Source: Bdellovibrio sp. qaytius (lineage in GTDB: Bacteria; Bdellovibrionota; Bdellovibrionia; Bdellovibrionales; Bdellovibrionaceae). From it: a stretch of 64,000 nucleotides of DNA. Shown in pieces: positions 35,433 through 44,898 of this stretch (the first letter of the stretch is position 1; the number at the start of each line of letters is the position of its first letter). The notes beneath the pieces were generated by a model that was given only the letters and a program-made list of their open reading frames with translations, had not been told where the DNA came from and did not search any database. The position numbers and the translations under genes were made by a program. The DNA lies in assembly GCA_004011035.1 (NCBI GenBank), contig CP025734.1, positions 2,130,001 through 2,194,000 of the forward strand. The letters run 5' to 3'.

Positions 35433-37862
35433 TTAGAACGGAGGACCAATCGAGAACTCGAAGTTCACTGAATCGCCGTTGAATTCATCCGTTTGTAATG
35501 GCCATCCCCACTCGAAACGTAAAATACCTAATGGAGACTTCCATCTAAAACCAATACCCATGTCACTTAAGAATTTTGAAGACGTCACATCATCTTCGGC
35601 CTGACCGATATCGTAGAAACCAACACCGCTTAAGCCTGCTTCTTTAATTAACGGAAATTGCAATTCAGATTGGAATAAAACTTGTTTTGTACCACCCACG
35701 ATTAAATTCGCGGCTTTTCGTGCATCAGCATCTGAAATACCTGCACGGTAAAATGGTGAAGTCGTATCATTTTTGATGGCATTGAAACGTAAATCCGAAA
35801 ATACACGTTTACCCACACCTGATGAACCAAAACCGCGTAATGTGTATGGACCACCTAATTGATAAGTTTCAGAGAATGGAACTGTTCCACCCTTTTCGAT
35901 AGGTTGAATGTTTGAGTAAGAAATATTATTTCTCCAAACGACATCCCAGAAAATATTATGGAAGAATTTAAAACGTGATGAGAACTCTTGGTATTTTAAG
36001 TCTCCGCCAAAACCTGTGCGTTCATAACTAATGTCAGTGTAAATACCTTTTGAAGGTTCACCACGGTCATTACGAGAATCGTACTCTAATGTGCCCTGCA
36101 TAGCTGAAGTAATACCACGAGCTGTGTCTAACGGAAAAATCAAAGGATCAGTGTTTTGATTATCAAAAAGTTCAGTTTTATCTAAACGGTATCTTAAATA
36201 CGCACGAGTGTAATCGCCGTAAACAGGATGACCAAATCTTAAATTACCGCCGACTTTACGAATATCATAATTTATGCGGGCTTTATTTTCGATAAAAAAT
36301 AAATCAAAACCTGAAGACCATTTTGTGTCTAAGAAATAAGGGTCTGTTAAACCTAATTTATAATCTTGACGATTTTTAGAAGCATCAATACGGGCTTCTA
36401 AAGCCTGACCTAAACCACGAAAGTTGTTCTGCTGAATTGATCCACCTAAGCTAAAACCTTGGCTATTACCATAGGCTGCCGTTAATTGGATTTGTCCCGT
36501 GTTACGCTCTTTAACCACGATCTCGATATTTAATTGATCTGGTTTTTCTGGAGGCGTACTTGTTTTAAAATTAACTTCTTCAAAGAAACCTAAACGTTGA
36601 ATGCTTTCTTGCGATAAACGTTTGCGCGTTTCATTGTAAAGTTCACCCTCTTCGATTTTTAATTCGCGGCGTACAACTTTATCACGAGTTTTTGTATTAC
36701 CCGTAACAGTGATGTCGCCGAAGTAAACTTTGTTCCCTTTTTCAAACTCAAAAACTAAATCTACTTTTTTGTCTGAATCGCGAAAGTTATAACGTGGGAT
36801 AACGTTGGCAAAGGCATAACCAAGATCACCGTACTTCGCTTGAAGATCAGTGATATCTTTACGCATAACTTCAACCGAGAAAATGCCGTTATCTTTGATT
36901 TTTACCGCATCATAAAGCTCAGATTTTGGAAATAATAAATCGCCAGAAAAATCAACTTCGCCAACACTGTACTGTTCACCCTCTGTGATGTGGTAAGTGA
37001 TGTAGATTGATTTTTTATCGGGAGTTACCGTTACTAACGGGCGATCGATCTTAACTTGTAAGAAACCTTGGTTCCAGTAGATGTACTTTAAAACCTGTAA
37101 ATCTTGATCAAAAGCTTCTTGTTTAAATGAACCCGAGTTAGACATACCCGAGAAAAAACCCGCTTCTTTAGTGAATAAGCGTTCTTTTAATTGGTTATCT
37201 TTTAAAATTTTATTACCGATAAAAGTCATTTTTTTAACTTTTACTTTATCATTTTCAGTGATCATGAATTTAACACGCACTGTTTCGCCAGCCGTGATGT
37301 CTTCAATCACAGGTTCGATTTTAACTAGGTAATAACCTTTTTCTTCATAGAATTTTAATAATTTTTCGACGGCTGATTGAATCTTTGCGTTGTTAACAAC
37401 TTCAAAAGATTTTAATCCTGATTGTGTTTCTAAATCTTCAGTTTTAATTTCTGAGTGACCTTCAAAAACAATTTCAGCCACGATTGGTTTTTCAACGATT
37501 TTGTAAATTAATTTGATTCCGTTAGCTGTGTTTTCTTTTAACACTTCGACTTGGATAAAATAAGTCATCGCAAATAAGTTTTGGATGTCTTCTTTAACTG
37601 TTTGTGGATCAAATGGCGAACCGACTTTTGAAGCTAGTTTTGCTAAGACCGCATCTTTTTCGATTTTTTTAAGGCCTTGAATTTCGATTTCAGAAACAGA
37701 CTGCTTGCTCTGTTTAGCTGTGAGCTTGGTTGCAGTTTTAGCTGTCGCTTTAGCTGCTGGTTTTTCGGTTTGTGCAGACGTCACCTGAACAGTAAAAATG
37801 CCCGTGGTGAAAATCGTGATGAAGAATAAAAAGTTCAGTTGTTTTAATAAGTTATTTAACAC
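35433..37862 (-). CDS. bamA: Outer-membrane protein assembly factor BamA
   Basis: An 809-residue Omp85 protein. A signal peptide (to about residue 30) is followed by an unusual Lys/Ala/Thr-rich linker (about 31-53), then POTRA domains (about 55-440, starting VSEIEIQGLKKIEKDAVL) and a 16-strand barrel. The lid-loop motif is LRGF in GGPYTLRGFG. The protein ends FSIGPPF, with terminal Phe. The start is GTG at 37862 with a poor ribosome-binding site; no ATG is available nearby. It inserts beta-barrel proteins into the outer membrane. Confidence 0.95.
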   Translation of the reverse strand: MLNNLLKQLNFLFFITIFTTGIFTVQVTSAQTEKPAAKATAKTATKLTAKQSKQSVSEIEIQGLKKIEKDAVLAKLASKVGSPFDPQTVKEDIQNLFAMTYFIQVEVLKENTANGIKLIYKIVEKPIVAEIVFEGHSEIKTEDLETQSGLKSFEVVNNAKIQSAVEKLLKFYEEKGYYLVKIEPVIEDITAGETVRVKFMITENDKVKVKKMTFIGNKILKDNQLKERLFTKEAGFFSGMSNSGSFKQEAFDQDLQVLKYIYWNQGFLQVKIDRPLVTVTPDKKSIYITYHITEGEQYSVGEVDFSGDLLFPKSELYDAVKIKDNGIFSVEVMRKDITDLQAKYGDLGYAFANVIPRYNFRDSDKKVDLVFEFEKGNKVYFGDITVTGNTKTRDKVVRRELKIEEGELYNETRKRLSQESIQRLGFFEEVNFKTSTPPEKPDQLNIEIVVKERNTGQIQLTAAYGNSQGFSLGGSIQQNNFRGLGQALEARIDASKNRQDYKLGLTDPYFLDTKWSSGFDLFFIENKARINYDIRKVGGNLRFGHPVYGDYTRAYLRYRLDKTELFDNQNTDPLIFPLDTARGITSAMQGTLEYDSRNDRGEPSKGIYTDISYERTGFGGDLKYQEFSSRFKFFHNIFWDVVWRNNISYSNIQPIEKGGTVPFSETYQLGGPYTLRGFGSSGVGKRVFSDLRFNAIKNDTTSPFYRAGISDADARKAANLIVGGTKQVLFQSELQFPLIKEAGLSGVGFYDIGQAEDDVTSSKFLSDMGIGFRWKSPLGILRFEWGWPLQTDEFNGDSVNFEFSIGPPF

Positions 37863-37882
37863 CAGAAAAGGCTACCTAGACC

Positions 37883-38551
37883 TTAGTTTGATGTCAAATA
37901 GCCATCTTTCATTCGATAGATTTTCGAAAACGCCTGCGCAAATTGCAGGTCATGAGTTACGACAATCAAAGTCAATCCGAGCTTTTTTTGCAACTCAAAG
38001 AACAGCCCTTGAATCTTCGCTGAGTTTTCAGAATCTAAATTACCTGTAGGCTCATCTGCTAACAAAATGCGCGGATTACGAATCAACGCCCTAGCAATCG
38101 CTACTCTTTGCAGCTCTCCACCACTTAATTGGTTCGGATAATGGTGCGCGCGCTCGGCTAAACCCATAAAGTCTAACCACTCTAGTGCTTTTTGTTTCGT
38201 TTCTTCTTTCGAAAGTTTTGCCAATAAGCCTGGCAACATGACGTTTTCTAAAGCACTTAATTCATGAATCAAATGATGAAATTGAAAGACAAATCCCATT
38301 GTCTCGTTGCGAAATAAAGCCAGCTGATCATCATTTTTTTCGAATAATGATGAACCTTCAAACAATACTTCACCTTCAGTGGGGCGATCTAAGGTTCCAA
38401 GAATTTGTAAAAGCGTTGATTTTCCGGCGCCTGATGAACCCAGTAAACAAACAGCTTCGCCCGCTTGAATATTTAAATCCACACCACGCAAAACCGATAC
38501 GTGTGAACTTCCGGTAATGTAGTGTTTTCTTAAACCTTGAACTTGAATCAT
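37883..38551 (-). CDS. lolD: Lipoprotein-release ABC transporter ATPase LolD
   Basis: A 222-residue ABC ATPase. Walker A is GSSGAGKST, the Q loop is in VFQFHHLIHELSALENVMLP, the signature is LSGGELQR, Walker B is ILLADEPTGNLD and the H loop is VVTHDLQ. The HELSALENV segment and close partnership with a LolC/E permease mark it as LolD. It starts on the last base of the lolC stop. Confidence 0.93.
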   Translation of the reverse strand: MIQVQGLRKHYITGSSHVSVLRGVDLNIQAGEAVCLLGSSGAGKSTLLQILGTLDRPTEGEVLFEGSSLFEKNDDQLALFRNETMGFVFQFHHLIHELSALENVMLPGLLAKLSKEETKQKALEWLDFMGLAERAHHYPNQLSGGELQRVAIARALIRNPRILLADEPTGNLDSENSAKIQGLFFELQKKLGLTLIVVTHDLQFAQAFSKIYRMKDGYLTSN

Positions 38552-39783
38552 TAGTCCTCCCGTAAGCCTTCAACCACTGTTAATCGGCTGCCTTTACGTG
38601 CTGGCGGATATGTCGCAAGTAAACACGCAAACGTTGTCGCTATAAAAATTAAAAAGAAATCAACCCAACTTAACTGAATATCAATGCGGTCAATTTTATA
38701 AACCGAACCCGATATCAACGGGTACTGCGTTTGTAAAAACATAAAGCCTTGTGACAGCATATAGCCTGTGAAAAAACCGCACAGACATCCAAGCAGGGCC
38801 ACTAATAAACCCTGCATCACGAAAATAATTTGAATATTGGCCTGTGTCGAACCCAAGGCTTTTAAAATCGCGATATCTTGATAACGCTGACGAATTAAAA
38901 CATACAGTGTGCTTGAAATATTAAACGCCGCCACGATCACGATTAAAAATACGACGAAAAAGATCACAACACTTTCGTATTTTACGGCTTTGAATAAATT
39001 TTTATTCACTTCATACCAATTTAAGACGGCATAGCGTGGGCCTAGCTGATTTTCAATTATATGCGATAGCTCTGGCGCCTTATCAGAGTCTTGAATTTTA
39101 ACAAAAGCCCCCGTATAGCGATCTCCGATTTGGGTGAGCTCTTGAAAGTCTGGCAAATGAGATAAAATTAATCTTTCATTCCAGTCGTTTTTTCCGAAAT
39201 CTAAAATCGCTGAAACTTTAAAGGCATTGGCTTTACGTTTAAAATTATCTTCTTCAAATGGAGTCGCTAATGACACCGCTAAATAAACTTCGTCATTTAT
39301 TTTTAAACCATAACGTTTAGCTAAACCCTGACCAATGGCAATTGTGCCCGCTGGAGAATTTAAACTGCCTTCACGAACACGTGAATTTAAATTTAAAATT
39401 TCGCCCACTTGTGCAAAGTCAAAACCTTGAATTAAAACGCCAGAAACTTTACCTTTTGAAGCTACAACAGCTTCAGTGTAAGCAAAGCGCGCTATTTTTT
39501 GAATACTTGGATCAATTTTTCGAATATCTGCGGCGAATTCATCCCAGCTTTCAATTAATTTACCTTTTTTGATAATTTGAATATCGCTGGTCACATCAAT
39601 CATGGCTTGCTTCAGTGAATGTTCAAACCCACGCATCACTGACATACTTGCCACTAAGGCAGCTACGCCCAGAACTAATCCTAAGAATGATAAGGGCGCA
39701 GAACCACCGAATAAAATTTGTTTGTTAAATAATAATCGTCCGGATAACCAGAGTTTAAATTTAATATCTCTAAACATCGACAT
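38551..39783 (-). CDS. lolC: Lipoprotein-release ABC transporter permease LolC/LolE
   Basis: A 410-residue permease. Helix 1 is near residues 25-45 (SFLGLVLGVAALVASMSVMRGFE). A large periplasmic domain (about 50-260) is followed by three helices (VIFFVVFLIVIVAAFNISS; FVMQGLLVALLGCLCGFFTG; FFLIFIATTFACLLATYPP). The helix motif RYQDIAILKALGSTQ is typical of LolC/E and MacB permeases. A single permease gene implies a homodimer, as in species with LolF-type transport. Start alternatives are GTG 39786, ATG 39783 and ATG 39777; all overlap the prfB end. Confidence 0.9.
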   Translation of the reverse strand: MSMFRDIKFKLWLSGRLLFNKQILFGGSAPLSFLGLVLGVAALVASMSVMRGFEHSLKQAMIDVTSDIQIIKKGKLIESWDEFAADIRKIDPSIQKIARFAYTEAVVASKGKVSGVLIQGFDFAQVGEILNLNSRVREGSLNSPAGTIAIGQGLAKRYGLKINDEVYLAVSLATPFEEDNFKRKANAFKVSAILDFGKNDWNERLILSHLPDFQELTQIGDRYTGAFVKIQDSDKAPELSHIIENQLGPRYAVLNWYEVNKNLFKAVKYESVVIFFVVFLIVIVAAFNISSTLYVLIRQRYQDIAILKALGSTQANIQIIFVMQGLLVALLGCLCGFFTGYMLSQGFMFLQTQYPLISGSVYKIDRIDIQLSWVDFFLIFIATTFACLLATYPPARKGSRLTVVEGLRED

Positions 39784-40922
39784 CACCGTCAGTGTTCTGC
39801 CCTAGAGTTCCGTGAATTTGTGCTTTTAAATACGCCATCACGAAATCAGAAAATTCACCATCCATGACTTTGTTCACTTGATTGGTGCTGTAGCCCGTGC
39901 GGTGATCTTTCACTAGTTGGTACGGGTGCATAACGTAAGATCTGATTTGTGATCCCCACTCGTTAGCTTTTTTTGTTGAATTTAAAGCGTCTTTTTCTTT
40001 GTTGCGCTTTTCGACTTCTTTTTCATAAAGAGCGGCTTTTAACATCTTCATCGCTTTTTCGCGATTTTGCACTTGTGAACGCTGTTGTTGAGACGCAACG
40101 ACAATGCCTGAAGGTTTATGGCGAAGACGTACTGCTGAATCAGTTTTATTCACGTGCTGTCCGCCGGCGCCGCTTGAACGATACGTTTCAATTTCGATAT
40201 CATCCATTTTAACTTCGATTTGAATATCGTCGTCGACTTCGGCCCACACAAACACAGAGGCAAACGAAGTGTGACGTCTGGCATTTGAATCAAACGGAGA
40301 AATACGCACTAAACGGTGTACTCCAGATTCAGCTTTTAAATACCCGTAGGCGTATTCACCCGAGATTAAAAGCGTACAAGATTTAATACCTGCGCCTTCA
40401 CCTTCGGTCATATCTAGAATTTCACACTTATAACCCTGCTTTTCTGCATAGCGTGTGTACATGCGAAGAAGCATTTCGGCCCAATCGCAACTTTCGGTAC
40501 CGCCTGCGCCAGAGTTAATTGATAAATACGTGCTATTTTGATCGAGCTCGCCGCTAAGAACTTTTTGTAATTCTAATTGCTCACCGATTTTTTGAACTTC
40601 GTTTAATTCGTTTTTAACTTCTTTGAATGTGCCTTCATCATTACCGTCGACAGCCATTTCTAAAAGAACTTTAGTGTCGGCAAAACGACTTGAGAACTGA
40701 TTCCATTCGTTGAAAGCGCGCTCTAAATTTGATTTTTCTTTATTGTGTTTTTGCATTTCCGCAGGCTTGCTCCAGAGTTCTGGATTTTCTGCGGCCATAG
40801 CTAGTTCTTCTAAACGCTTTTTCTTACGATCAAGGTCAAAGATACCCCCGAAGCTCTACAGCAAACTGGTCAAGCTCAGCGATTTGTTTTTTTACTTCAG
40901 AAAGTTCTGTAACTATAGACAT
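39770..40922 (-). CDS. prfB: Peptide chain release factor 2 with programmed +1 frameshift
   Basis: RF2 terminates translation at UGA and UAA. The first 28 codons (ATG at 40922, MSIVTELSEVKKQIAELD) end at an in-frame TGA (40838-40836) within CGGGGGTATCTTTGACC, the canonical RF2 slippery site with an internal Shine-Dalgarno-like GGGGG. A +1 shift at CTT-T continues as DLDRKKKRLEELAMAAEN and gives 383 residues in all. The stop-recognition SPF tripeptide is in RISPFDSNARRH and the GGQ motif in SGAGGQHVNK. The frameshift provides autoregulation in the family. It ends inside the lolC start and begins 22 bases after ybeY. Confidence 0.95.
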
Positions 40923-40944
40923 ACGCTCTTGAGTCTAGAGTGAT

Positions 40945-41388
40945 TTAGGCCGGGGTCAAGCTTTGGAACAACTGATCTTGAATCTTAAACATGAGCTTTT
41001 CTTCTTTGAGAGAAAGCTCATGATCGTATCCCAACAAATGTAAAATACCGTGAATGAGCATATATAAAAATTCGTTCTCTAAAGAATGACCTTGCTCTTT
41101 CGCTTGTTTTTTTAGCACATCAAGGCAGAAAATAAGTTCTCCCAATGAGCCTTCTTCCATCGAGGCAAAACTTAAAACATCAGTGGGCTTATTTTTTTTG
41201 CGAAATTGTTTGTTTATTTGCTTCATCTCTTTTGCATCTAAAAAAACTAAAGTGATTAATTTAGATTTTAAAAGCTTCTGATTGCGTACTTTTGTTAGGC
41301 TTAAACCACGCACTACAGCATCCAGCATAGCTTGAATTTTCTTTTGATGCGTTCGGCTTTTAGACTGATTGACAACTTGAGCTTCCAT
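40945..41388 (-). CDS. ybeY: Endoribonuclease YbeY
   Basis: A 147-residue metal-dependent RNase for rRNA maturation. The zinc triad HX3HX5H is present as HGILHLLGYDH (His113, His117, His123). NKPTDVLSFA and GELIFCLDV segments are family-typical. It heads the minus-strand envelope run. Only 15 bases separate its start from the divergent mazG start, so its promoter must lie inside the mazG coding sequence. Confidence 0.93.
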   Translation of the reverse strand: MEAQVVNQSKSRTHQKKIQAMLDAVVRGLSLTKVRNQKLLKSKLITLVFLDAKEMKQINKQFRKKNKPTDVLSFASMEEGSLGELIFCLDVLKKQAKEQGHSLENEFLYMLIHGILHLLGYDHELSLKEEKLMFKIQDQLFQSLTPA

Positions 41389-41403
41389 ATTTTCAAATAC
41401 AGC

Positions 41404-42195
41404 ATGCCAATTCCTCCAAAAAATCTCAATGAATTTTCAAGTTTACTTCAACTTATGCGCGATTTACGCGGGCCCGATGGCTGCCCGTGGGATAAAGAGC
41501 AGACCCACTTGTCGCTTGCGCCCTATGCCATCGAAGAAACCTTTGAAATGGTTGAAGCCCTAGAAAAACAAGATGACGCTGAGTTTTGTGAAGAGTTAGG
41601 CGATGTGCTGTTTCAAGTGGTGTTACACGCCCAATTAGCGACTGAGCGCAAAGCCTTTGATATTACGGATGTGATTAAATCTATTTCTGAAAAACTGGTT
41701 CGCCGTCATCCGCATGTGTTTTCAGAAGTTATCGTGAGTGGCTCTGAAGAAGTTATTAAAAACTGGGATGCGATCAAAGCTAAAGAAAAAGCAGGCAAAG
41801 TTAAACCCGTATTTAACTTACCAAAAGGATTACCCGCTTTACCCACAGCCGAAAAAATCGGAAGCAAAACTGAAAAGTTAAAATTTGATTGGTCTGAAGC
41901 TAAACAAGTGCTTGCGCAATTAAAATCAGAAATTACTGAGCTTGAAGAAGAAATGAATCGCGCTGAATTAGACAACGGCGCCTTAGATCACGAGATGGGA
42001 GACGTCTTATTCTCGGCAGCCCAGCTAGCACGTCATCTTAAGATAGATGCGGAATCAGCTTTACGCCGCACGAACCTGCGTTTTCAAAAGAGATTTAATC
42101 ATATGTTAGCGGCTTGTGATAATAACGTCGAAAAATTCACAGCCCTGCCTTCTGAACAAAAAGAAGAGCTGTGGAAAAAAGCTAAAAAAGTCTAA
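41404..42195 (+). CDS. mazG: Nucleoside triphosphate pyrophosphohydrolase MazG
   Basis: A 263-residue all-alpha NTP pyrophosphohydrolase that cleaves NTPs to NMP and PPi. The first MazG domain has LRGPDGCPWDKEQTH and the metal-binding EETFEMVEAL ... EELGDVLFQ pattern. The second domain has ELEEEMNRAE and DHEMGDVLFS. The ATG at 41404 is used because the longer in-frame version would overlap ybeY antisense without conserved residues. Confidence 0.93.
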   Translation: MPIPPKNLNEFSSLLQLMRDLRGPDGCPWDKEQTHLSLAPYAIEETFEMVEALEKQDDAEFCEELGDVLFQVVLHAQLATERKAFDITDVIKSISEKLVRRHPHVFSEVIVSGSEEVIKNWDAIKAKEKAGKVKPVFNLPKGLPALPTAEKIGSKTEKLKFDWSEAKQVLAQLKSEITELEEEMNRAELDNGALDHEMGDVLFSAAQLARHLKIDAESALRRTNLRFQKRFNHMLAACDNNVEKFTALPSEQKEELWKKAKKV

Positions 42196-42255
42196 ATTAA
42201 AATTCACGTCTCATTTTTAGATTACTGTGGGGCTCTATTTTGCATCATAGATCTA

Positions 42256-42274
42256 TGTTGCTTCAACAGCAACA
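42256..42274 (+). promoter_or_regulatory. 5' UTR hairpin abutting the ribosome-binding site
   Basis: TGTTGCT (42256-42262) pairs with AGCAACA (42268-42274) over a 5-base loop, ending immediately before AGGGGG. A 12-base palindrome (CATAGATCTATG, 42246-42257) overlaps its left arm. It could tune translation of the metallopeptidase gene. Confidence 0.35.
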
Positions 42275-42286
42275 AGGGGGATTTGG

Positions 42287-43552
42287 ATGGATAAGAAATA
42301 TACACTTGTAAATGTTAAGTTTGCAGCTACCTTATCAATGACTGCAATCTTGTTTTTTAACTCTAGTATGGCGCAGGCCTACACTCTTTATCATATTCAA
42401 AATGCAGCTGATGGACTTTGCTTACCCGAGCAAGATTCTAGTCCCGAAGAAGTTCTTCACAGAAACGGAATTAAACAATCAGGTAATCCTACTCCAGAAG
42501 AGACTACAGCTTTAGCTAAAGGTTTGGCGCAAGTTGAGAATCTTAACGGATCTCCGATCCCACAATCTTGGAGACTAAATTTTAATTATATGACTGCAAC
42601 TGGCGACTGGGATCAGAGCGAATCTCGCCTTAACGTCAAACGTCCTAAAGGTTCTGATGATGGTACAAACATTGGTCGCTTAATGCATGAACTTGGACAC
42701 AAAGTCGGAGACTCTGGAGTTTATCAAAAATATGCAAGCTACACAGGCCACGCTCGCTGCGCCATCTCTGAATATGCGACATCAAAATTTAACGAAGAAT
42801 TTGCTGAAGTTTTTTCAGCCTACATCGTTTATCCAGACCTCTTAGAAAAAAAATGCCCTCAAGCTTTCAGCTTTATGTCGACACAACTTTTTCCGCATAC
42901 AAATGATAAAGTGGCTTTCTGTAAAGACAACATTGAATCATCAGAAAAAGTTTCGAAAGAAGATACTGTTACTTCAGAAAATGGTGACGAACAAGCAGAT
43001 AACAACGATAAAGAAAAGGCTGATGACTCAAAAAAATCAAACATTGGAAAATACTTAGCGATTGCTGGTGTTGTTGGTGTTGCTGGTATCGCCGCTGTTA
43101 TGGCTCTTTCAGGTGGCAAAGGTAAAAGTAGTAAAAAAGATAAAGAAGACAAAGAAGATAGAGCTCCAGCAAGTACGCCAGCGGCTGCAAGTTCAACAGT
43201 TGTGACTCCTAATGCGGTAGTTACTACAGCAGTAACTCCTAATGCATCTCCAGTTGTTTCAACATCGGCAACTGCAACAGTTTCTCCTGCTGTTTCTACT
43301 GCGGCAACTGGTACAGCTTCTCCTGCTGTTTCAACAGCGGAAACTCCTGCAGTCTCAGCGACGACACCCCAGGCGACTTCTGCGGCGATGCCTCATACAG
43401 TTTCTACGTTTGCAATTCCTGCAAATTCTACCGCTGCAGTTCCTGCTACCGTTTCAACTCAAGAGACTGAGGATGATCAAGTGAAAGCTGAGAAATCTGA
43501 TAATTCAAATAATGTGGCAGACGAAAGCGTACCAACTGGTGATGATAACTAA
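42287..43552 (+). CDS. Exported zinc-metallopeptidase-like protein with membrane anchor and Thr/Ala/Pro tail
   Basis: A 421-residue protein. The signal peptide is residues 1-31. A zincin-like core has HELGH (134-138), with a possible third ligand in NEEFAEVFSAY (Glu170, 171 or 174). A charged linker (215-252) precedes one membrane helix (about 254-275, IGKYLAIAGVVGVAGIAAVM), then Lys-rich residues and a long low-complexity tail of T, A, V, S and P repeats (about 290-400). The helix and basic flank could place the protease in the periplasm with the tail in the cytoplasm, or be a sorting-like signal. The family is not recognised and the substrate is unknown. AAGGGGG precedes the start, right after a hairpin (42256-42274). 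Confidence 0.7.
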   Translation: MDKKYTLVNVKFAATLSMTAILFFNSSMAQAYTLYHIQNAADGLCLPEQDSSPEEVLHRNGIKQSGNPTPEETTALAKGLAQVENLNGSPIPQSWRLNFNYMTATGDWDQSESRLNVKRPKGSDDGTNIGRLMHELGHKVGDSGVYQKYASYTGHARCAISEYATSKFNEEFAEVFSAYIVYPDLLEKKCPQAFSFMSTQLFPHTNDKVAFCKDNIESSEKVSKEDTVTSENGDEQADNNDKEKADDSKKSNIGKYLAIAGVVGVAGIAAVMALSGGKGKSSKKDKEDKEDRAPASTPAAASSTVVTPNAVVTTAVTPNASPVVSTSATATVSPAVSTAATGTASPAVSTAETPAVSATTPQATSAAMPHTVSTFAIPANSTAAVPATVSTQETEDDQVKAEKSDNSNNVADESVPTGDDN

Positions 43553-43559
43553 GATGTCC

Positions 43560-44318
43560 TTAACGGCTCATTCTTTGATTGATCACACTTAAGTTATAAA
43601 CTTCGCTGCGCTTACTTTGATTCGAAATAGTTTCGATTTTTTTAAATACTGTTTTTAAAAGTTTTTTTACCCGTGGAATATCTTCTTTATCTAACGGCAC
43701 GACTAGGGTGCCGAATAAAGAATGTTCTTTTTCTAACTTTAAAAGCTCAGGCATGGCTTGCTGAAGATATCTTTGATATCTTTCAGCAATTCGTTTTGGA
43801 TTTTTGCCTTTCTCATCGTATGTCAGGCCTTCAATTTTTTGAATGTAGCGATTTTTCGTATGCGCAATTACATTATGCTTTAATAAAGCTTGAATCGATA
43901 AGTCGACGACTGTTTTCGTTAAATTCAAACGACGGGCAATCCAAGCATGATCATCGGTGCTATTTTTTGTACGTAACAAGGCTAAAATAGTATGAGTTTC
44001 GATTGAATCTAGGTCTTCAGAAGAAAACTCATACAAATTAATTTGTGGTGCCACGGTTTCTTCACAAAAACCCATGTGTTCTTGTAAAGCGGCCGTGAAA
44101 AGTGCTTTTTCTTTTTCTTCCCAAACTGCGCTAGTTAGAATTTTTTTAATAAAACGATGCCCTGGTTCTTCTTTACCTGACAAAATCACTGAAAGACGAC
44201 CCGGCGATAAATTCAAGTCACGCGCAAAAGCACGTAAAGAGTATTTACGATTTTTTTCAACTTTTCGTTTAAGAATAGATTTAAGCACTTCGACCGGAGT
44301 CATAGATTTTTTTGTCAT
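43560..44318 (-). CDS. TIGR02147-family (DUF4423) protein, probable DNA-binding regulator
   Basis: A 252-residue protein. The N-terminal segment YSLRAFARDLNLSPGRLSVI (about residues 26-45), followed by LSGKEEPG, is the conserved HTH-like start of the TIGR02147 family, which is abundant in Bdellovibrio and Fibrobacter. The C-terminal half is helical (winged-helix-like WIARRLNLTKTVVDLSIQAL) with a basic end. The family is uncharacterised but probably regulatory. A palindrome 50 bases upstream (44368-44382) recurs at the fibre gene promoter. It converges with the metallopeptidase gene, 7 bases apart. Confidence 0.8.
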   Translation of the reverse strand: MTKKSMTPVEVLKSILKRKVEKNRKYSLRAFARDLNLSPGRLSVILSGKEEPGHRFIKKILTSAVWEEKEKALFTAALQEHMGFCEETVAPQINLYEFSSEDLDSIETHTILALLRTKNSTDDHAWIARRLNLTKTVVDLSIQALLKHNVIAHTKNRYIQKIEGLTYDEKGKNPKRIAERYQRYLQQAMPELLKLEKEHSLFGTLVVPLDKEDIPRVKKLLKTVFKKIETISNQSKRSEVYNLSVINQRMSR

Positions 44319-44367
44319 GTAAAAACCCTAGCAGCTGTTAATTACGAATCAAGCAATTTTGTTAAGA

Positions 44368-44382
44368 CGTTTCGGAACGAAA
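44368..44382. promoter_or_regulatory. Candidate operator palindrome, copy 1
   Basis: CGTTTCGGAACGAAA, whose core TTTCG-GAA-CGAAA is an inverted repeat. It lies 50 bases upstream of the TIGR02147 gene start. A copy differing at one base (CGTTTCGCAACGAAA) lies at 56724-56738, 53 bases upstream of the fibre gene. Operator function is inferred from position and symmetry. Confidence 0.4.
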
Positions 44383-44392
44383 TCAAAACGCT

Positions 44393-44803
44393 TTATTTAG
44401 CTTGCTCTGCGCAGTACAGCAAAGTCGCGCTGTTTGAAGGGTTTAAGATAATGACATACGAATTATTTATTTCTCCGAGATCAAACAATTCTGCCCAACC
44501 TGAAAAAAGATGCTTTGAATTCACAAATCGAGACACTCTAAATGAAGAGATGATCGAGTTATATTCTACAGTCGCCGTTTTATCTTCAAGGTGATATGTG
44601 ACAGTATGACAATTCGTAAAATCATCACCTACTCCTCCATTACACTCTTCAGAGTCATAGTCTCTGTATTGGCTTTCAGCAGAAATAGTCAACACAGCTT
44701 GCTGCTGGTTATCTTTAGCTTTGCAGATGAGTTGCAAATCGGCATCAGCCCAAACGCTTACAGAACCTAATAATGTGACAAAACTAATAAGTAGATTTTT
44801 CAT
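44393..44803 (-). CDS. Small exported protein of unknown function
   Basis: A 136-residue protein with signal peptide MKNLLISFVTLLGSVSVWA. The mature part is beta-rich with four Cys (LICKAK, EECNGG, TNCHTV, LYCAEQ). No family was recognised. The ATG at 44803 is used because GAAAGAGG precedes it. It is divergent from the LysR regulator, which is the common arrangement for an LTTR and its target. Confidence 0.65.
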   Translation of the reverse strand: MKNLLISFVTLLGSVSVWADADLQLICKAKDNQQQAVLTISAESQYRDYDSEECNGGVGDDFTNCHTVTYHLEDKTATVEYNSIISSFRVSRFVNSKHLFSGWAELFDLGEINNSYVIILNPSNSATLLYCAEQAK

Positions 44804-44898
44804 AAAGACCTCTTTCAAATGGTTTACAGCTGTATAGCAAAAACACTATTTTAATTAAAGTGACTAATAATATACATTTTGGTTAATATTATTTACTT

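Noticed and set aside
39770-40922. Frameshifted pseudogene of prfB
   Set aside because: The interruption is the conserved RF2 autoregulatory shift site, and the rest of the protein is intact.
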